Source of the DNA: Salvelinus alpinus
Lineage: Eukaryota; Chordata; Actinopteri; Salmoniformes; Salmonidae
DNA: 64,000 nucleotides
Assembly (NCBI RefSeq): GCF_045679555.1
Contig: NC_092087.1
Location: 22,158,925 to 22,222,924 of the forward strand
Reading direction: 5' to 3'
A model generated the notes under the pieces. That model saw nothing but the letters and a program-made list of their open reading frames with translations. It ran no database searches and was not told where the DNA came from. The position numbers were made by a program, and so were the translations under genes. Of this stretch, positions 60,796 to 64,000 are shown in pieces. Each line of letters opens with the position of its first letter. Position 1 is the stretch's first letter.

Positions 60796-63597
60796 TTACA
60801 AGTCCTCCTCCATGCTGAAGCTGCTCCTACGACTGCTGATCTTCGAGGCACCTGGTGTCACGAAAAACAGTGGGTCCACCCTCTCAGGGGACAGTGTGCA
60901 CCCCTCATCCATGAGGATGTCCCCCAACCCCACGCCTGGGAACAGCCCAGCATTGGAGGGGTCATCCAGCTCGGCGAAGCTCAGACTGCCCAGGTCGAGG
61001 GGGCTGCCTATGGTCACACCCACAGGGGAGTCAGAGGAGGGTGGAGAGAGGAAGGAGGTAGGGATGGCCTGTGCCATGGCTGCATCACCCAAGCTGAGAA
61101 AGGTTTGGGAGCAGGCCACTCCAGTTCTGGGCCCAAGTATATGACCTCCCTGCTGAAGGTGCTGCTGCTGGAGGAAGGAGGGGTCTGAACTCAGACCATA
61201 GGACATCGGGCTGGAGAGTCCATGAAGCTGAGCCTGCACTTCCAACTCCTTCACAAAATAACAATAACAGAAATAAGGGAACATTAGTAGCAATCACTAA
61301 ATATATTTTATGATAGCATTACTTACTTTTTTCTCCAAAAACTGACCTGGATGCGCAGCATCAAGCAGTGGTTAGCATGTTCCAGCTTCTTCTGACGCAT
61401 CTCTACCTCCTTGGCTCTCTGCTGCTCCTTCTGCAGCTTCCTGATGTAGTCCACTGAGGCCTTCAGAATGGTGCCCTTATTCCAGCGCAACTCCCTACAG
61501 CCATGAGAGAAGGTTGTTAAAGAGGAATATCAAATCTGTTCCGAATTGAATATTGCTTTTCATGGCCAAAATTTTAACTGTGATTGAGATTTCCTAGAAT
61601 TAATTTGTGTCAATAGCACAACTGATTAATTCATCCAAAGTAAATGTCCTGAATAAGAAATAAAGAATGACAAACTCACAAGTCCCTTGAATTGGGTATT
61701 ATGGACCCCAGCTCTGTTATGCGGTCATTGATGTTAAACCTCCGCTTCCTCTCAACTGTCAAGAGAAACCATGCAGACAAAGAGATTGATTAATTAAACT
61801 CACTGCCACTCCGAGGGGAACAAGAGCTGGCTAGCATCATAGTGGGTTAAGAACAGAAGTGAGTAAAAAAGCTTTGACTCACTGAGGTTATGGTTGTCTT
61901 TCTTCTGTCTCTCTTTCACCAGTGCTTTGTTATCTGCATCTTAAACATAACATATACTTTGGAGGTGCTGCCGTGCAATCTAAAACCCAATTATTTTACC
62001 ATTTACACAAGTTAGAATTGAACCTTTCCCTCTCAATAAAATGGAAAGTTACGTAGGACATTACATAAGAAGTGTATAATCCAAACAAACATGCTCATCT
62101 CCAGAGCTATATAAAATAAGGATCAGGGGCCTAGTAAAGGAACAAGACTATACCAGAGTATTCCCTTTTAATATTGGTTAGATCCGGAGGGCAGGAGTTG
62201 CTGACAGTGAGGGTAGGTGCTGCCATTCCAGGACTATGGTTAACTTCCAGGAGGTTCCCGGGGAGCTGTAAGAAACAGGGAAACCCCTGCATTAACATCA
62301 AAGCAAACAATGTTGAATACTAACAACCTGGATGAGCTTCTTAAGGAAACGAATTAAACTAAATTTTAATTAATTAATTCATATTTTGTATTGTCTTACA
62401 TTTTCTTGTCCTTTGTGTACCAGAATACTAATTTAACAAAAGGATAATGGTAGTTCAACATCCTATTTTTCCAATAAATCTAATTTAAAAAAAAATATTA
62501 TGTTGTCTGTATGTGTTGCTTGTCCTATGTTGCTCTGCATATTGTTTGTCTGTATTGTTATTGTAGTTGTTTTTAGTAACCTGCCCAGGGACTGCGGTTG
62601 AAAATTAGCCGGCTGGCTAAAACGGCCACTTTTACTGAAACGTTGATAAATGTGCACTGTTCCCTGTATTTTTTTTAAAATAAAATTTAAATAACATGTT
62701 TAAGTACTAACATCTCTTGTAAGACCTATCCTGGTAGAAATAGAACATGTATAAGCTAGGCTACATTGTATTACTGTACTATATTTGACCTTCAAGGATA
62801 CTAAATTACCATATCACAGGTTGGTTGGCTTATAAAGAACATAATTTCTAGCAAGTCATCGCAATTTTGTATAGGCCTAATAACCTTGTAGAACCTTCGA
62901 TTAACAGTTATCCAAAAGCATTAGCACATTTGAAACAAACAAATCTGATAAGTGTTGCGGTAGGCTATAAATCCTGATAAATGTGAGAGAAATGGCTAAA
63001 TGTCCATTCTCCTTAACAATGGCATTTTGCTACCTTACAACACGATTGATTTACCTCAATGTTCTCGCTTTTCCCCCCCTATGCTCCTGAAGCAAAACTA
63101 AAATCCTAATTTTCTGATGCCGGGCGCAATCTCTTCAATCCCTTTCCCTATAACAACTTGACTGTTAAAATAGTTGCAGTATTTTCAGAACCCTCTTTTC
63201 ATTGTCCACCATTCCAACTTCACATGCTGCCATGCCCTGCATGCTTTGTCCTACTCTCCTCTCTCCTGGTTGCTACCCCACCCAGACAACACTGGCCTGA
63301 CGAGTCCTAGTTAAGTGTCAGAAGTGTATGTTTACTCCTACAGCACCACCGAATTCCAGTTTGAGAATATCAACAAAGACAACAGATATAGAAAGATAAT
63401 TCCAAGAATGACAGGCTGGTTGTTAATTTCATTTCACTGAATGATTGGATTAGCCCAAGTGCAATGGACAAAAACACTGATAAATACACATTTTCACATA
63501 CCGTACTAGGCAGCTGTAGCCCCAATTCAATTAATGTCATGAAATCGTCACTGAAACTTGATTCAAGGCTGATGATGTCATCAATTACACCATCTAT
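60796..63597 (-). CDS. tfe3: MiT/TFE bHLH-leucine-zipper factor, best fit tfe3 (5' part off window)
   Basis: Six 3' exons: 63502-63597, 62154-62265, 61883-61939, 61680-61755, 61347-61494, 60796-61248 (313 codons, phases consistent; the 57-, 76- and 148-nt sizes are those I remember for MITF-family genes). Order: [45 protein letters not shown], basic region [18 protein letters not shown], helix-loop-helix [20 protein letters not shown] and [16 protein letters not shown], zipper [15 protein letters not shown], and C-terminus [30 protein letters not shown] and [11 protein letters not shown] favour TFE3 over MITF, TFEB and TFEC. It controls lysosome, autophagy and nutrient genes through E-box/CLEAR sites. 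The N-terminal Rag-binding and activation parts lie beyond base 64000. Confidence 0.88.
61347..61939 (-). other. tfe3: tfe3 basic helix-loop-helix zipper exons
   Basis: Three exons (61883-61939, 61680-61755, 61347-61494) encode the DNA-binding and dimerisation unit. The E-box contact residues H, E and R of NHNLIERKRR are in place. Confidence 0.93.
62266..63501. other. tfe3 intron, nothing else seen
   Basis: AT-rich 1.2-kb intron. No exon-like or transposon segment was recognised. Confidence 0.55.
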
Positions 63598-63683
63598 CTG
63601 GAAAGATAAACACACACCCCCAATCAATACATAGAATAACTTATCAGCATCATATTCATAGAACACCTAATAAAAGAGACTTG

Positions 63684-64000
63684 AGACTTACATTTCCCTC
63701 ACTAACTCATCAACTACCTGAGCAGCTAACCGATCCCTGCGCTGTACATAGTCCATCTGTAAATAGCCCACCCAATCTACCTACCTCATCCCCATATTGT
63801 TTTTATTTACTTTGCTGCTCTTTTGCACACCAGTATCACTACTTACACACAATCATACGCTCATCATCATCTGCTCATCTATCACTCCGGTATTAATCTG
63901 CTAAATTGTAATTACTTTGTAACTATGGCCTATTTATTGCCTTACCTCCCCATGCCATTTGCACACACTGTATATAGACTTTATTATTTTTCTACTGTGT
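63684..64000 (+). mobile_element. RSg-1-like LINE 3' portion, runs off window
   Basis: Starts in the reverse-transcriptase C-terminus (LTFPSLTHQLPEQLTDPC, compare LTNFKHQLSEQLTDHC of the copy at 13038-13451) and continues in the 3' UTR through ACTGTATATAGACTTTATTA at the window edge. It lies in the next tfe3 intron, opposite strand. Confidence 0.8.

Noticed and set aside
60758-61144. 128-codon plus-strand ORF
   Set aside because: Antisense shadow of the tfe3 last exon.
60796-63597. Assignment of the MiT/TFE gene to mitf, given that MITF neighbours MDFIC2
   Set aside because: [24 protein letters not shown] and RRSSFSMEE fit TFE3 better, and ccdc120 in the same window is a TFE3 neighbour. Kept as the alternative.

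Overview
This is a window of teleost nuclear DNA, almost certainly from a salmonid (trout, salmon or charr). It carries an HpaI-type SINE, tRNA-Leu-headed SINEs, RSg-1-like and L2-like LINEs, and about a dozen decayed Tc1 copies from several families. All host genes are spliced with canonical GT..AG introns. I rebuilt exons by hand from splice sites, reading phase and remembered vertebrate homologues; no alignment was run.

Layout. 1-3.1 kb: 5' end of ccdc120 (minus strand), with a 42-bp minisatellite against the splice donor of its second coding exon. 3.3-15.5 kb: a transposon block (three Tc1 copies, then an L2-like LINE interrupted by a Tc1 and by a reversed RSg-1-like LINE). 15.5-20.9 kb: about 5.4 kb with no gene recognised. 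20.9-34.5 kb: complete mbd1 (minus, 16 coding exons, predicted 864 aa), its introns loaded with Tc1, LINE and palindromic insertions. 35.1-42.3 kb: repeats, a possible decayed ska1-like fragment and a roughly 3.8-kb composite insertion flanked by a 12-bp direct repeat. 42.6-47.4 kb: complete cxxc1/CFP1 (minus, 14 coding exons, predicted 571 aa), with a large fold-back sequence in its first intron. 47.5-56.1 kb: LINE, Tc1, SINE, solo LTRs and an IS630/Tc1-type element. 56.6-57.8 kb: a gene of the MyoD-family-inhibitor (MDFI/I-mfa) family (plus). 60.8-63.6 kb: the bHLH-leucine-zipper half of a MiT/TFE factor, best fitting tfe3 (minus), running off the right edge behind another RSg-1-like LINE.

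The genes are mainly chromatin and transcription regulators. MBD1 reads methylated and unmethylated CpG, CXXC1/CFP1 targets SET1/COMPASS to unmethylated CpG, and TFE3 is the lysosome/nutrient-responsive factor. The MDFI-like gene is convergent with tfe3. The same MDFI-family/MiT-family tail-to-tail pairing exists at the human TFEB-MDFI, MITF-MDFIC2 and TFEC-MDFIC loci, so this looks like the fourth member of that paralogon. No previously unknown multi-gene system was found. The most unusual signals are the minisatellite that has multiplied a splice donor in frame, the fold-back beside a cxxc1 splice acceptor, and the MDFI-tfe3 pair.
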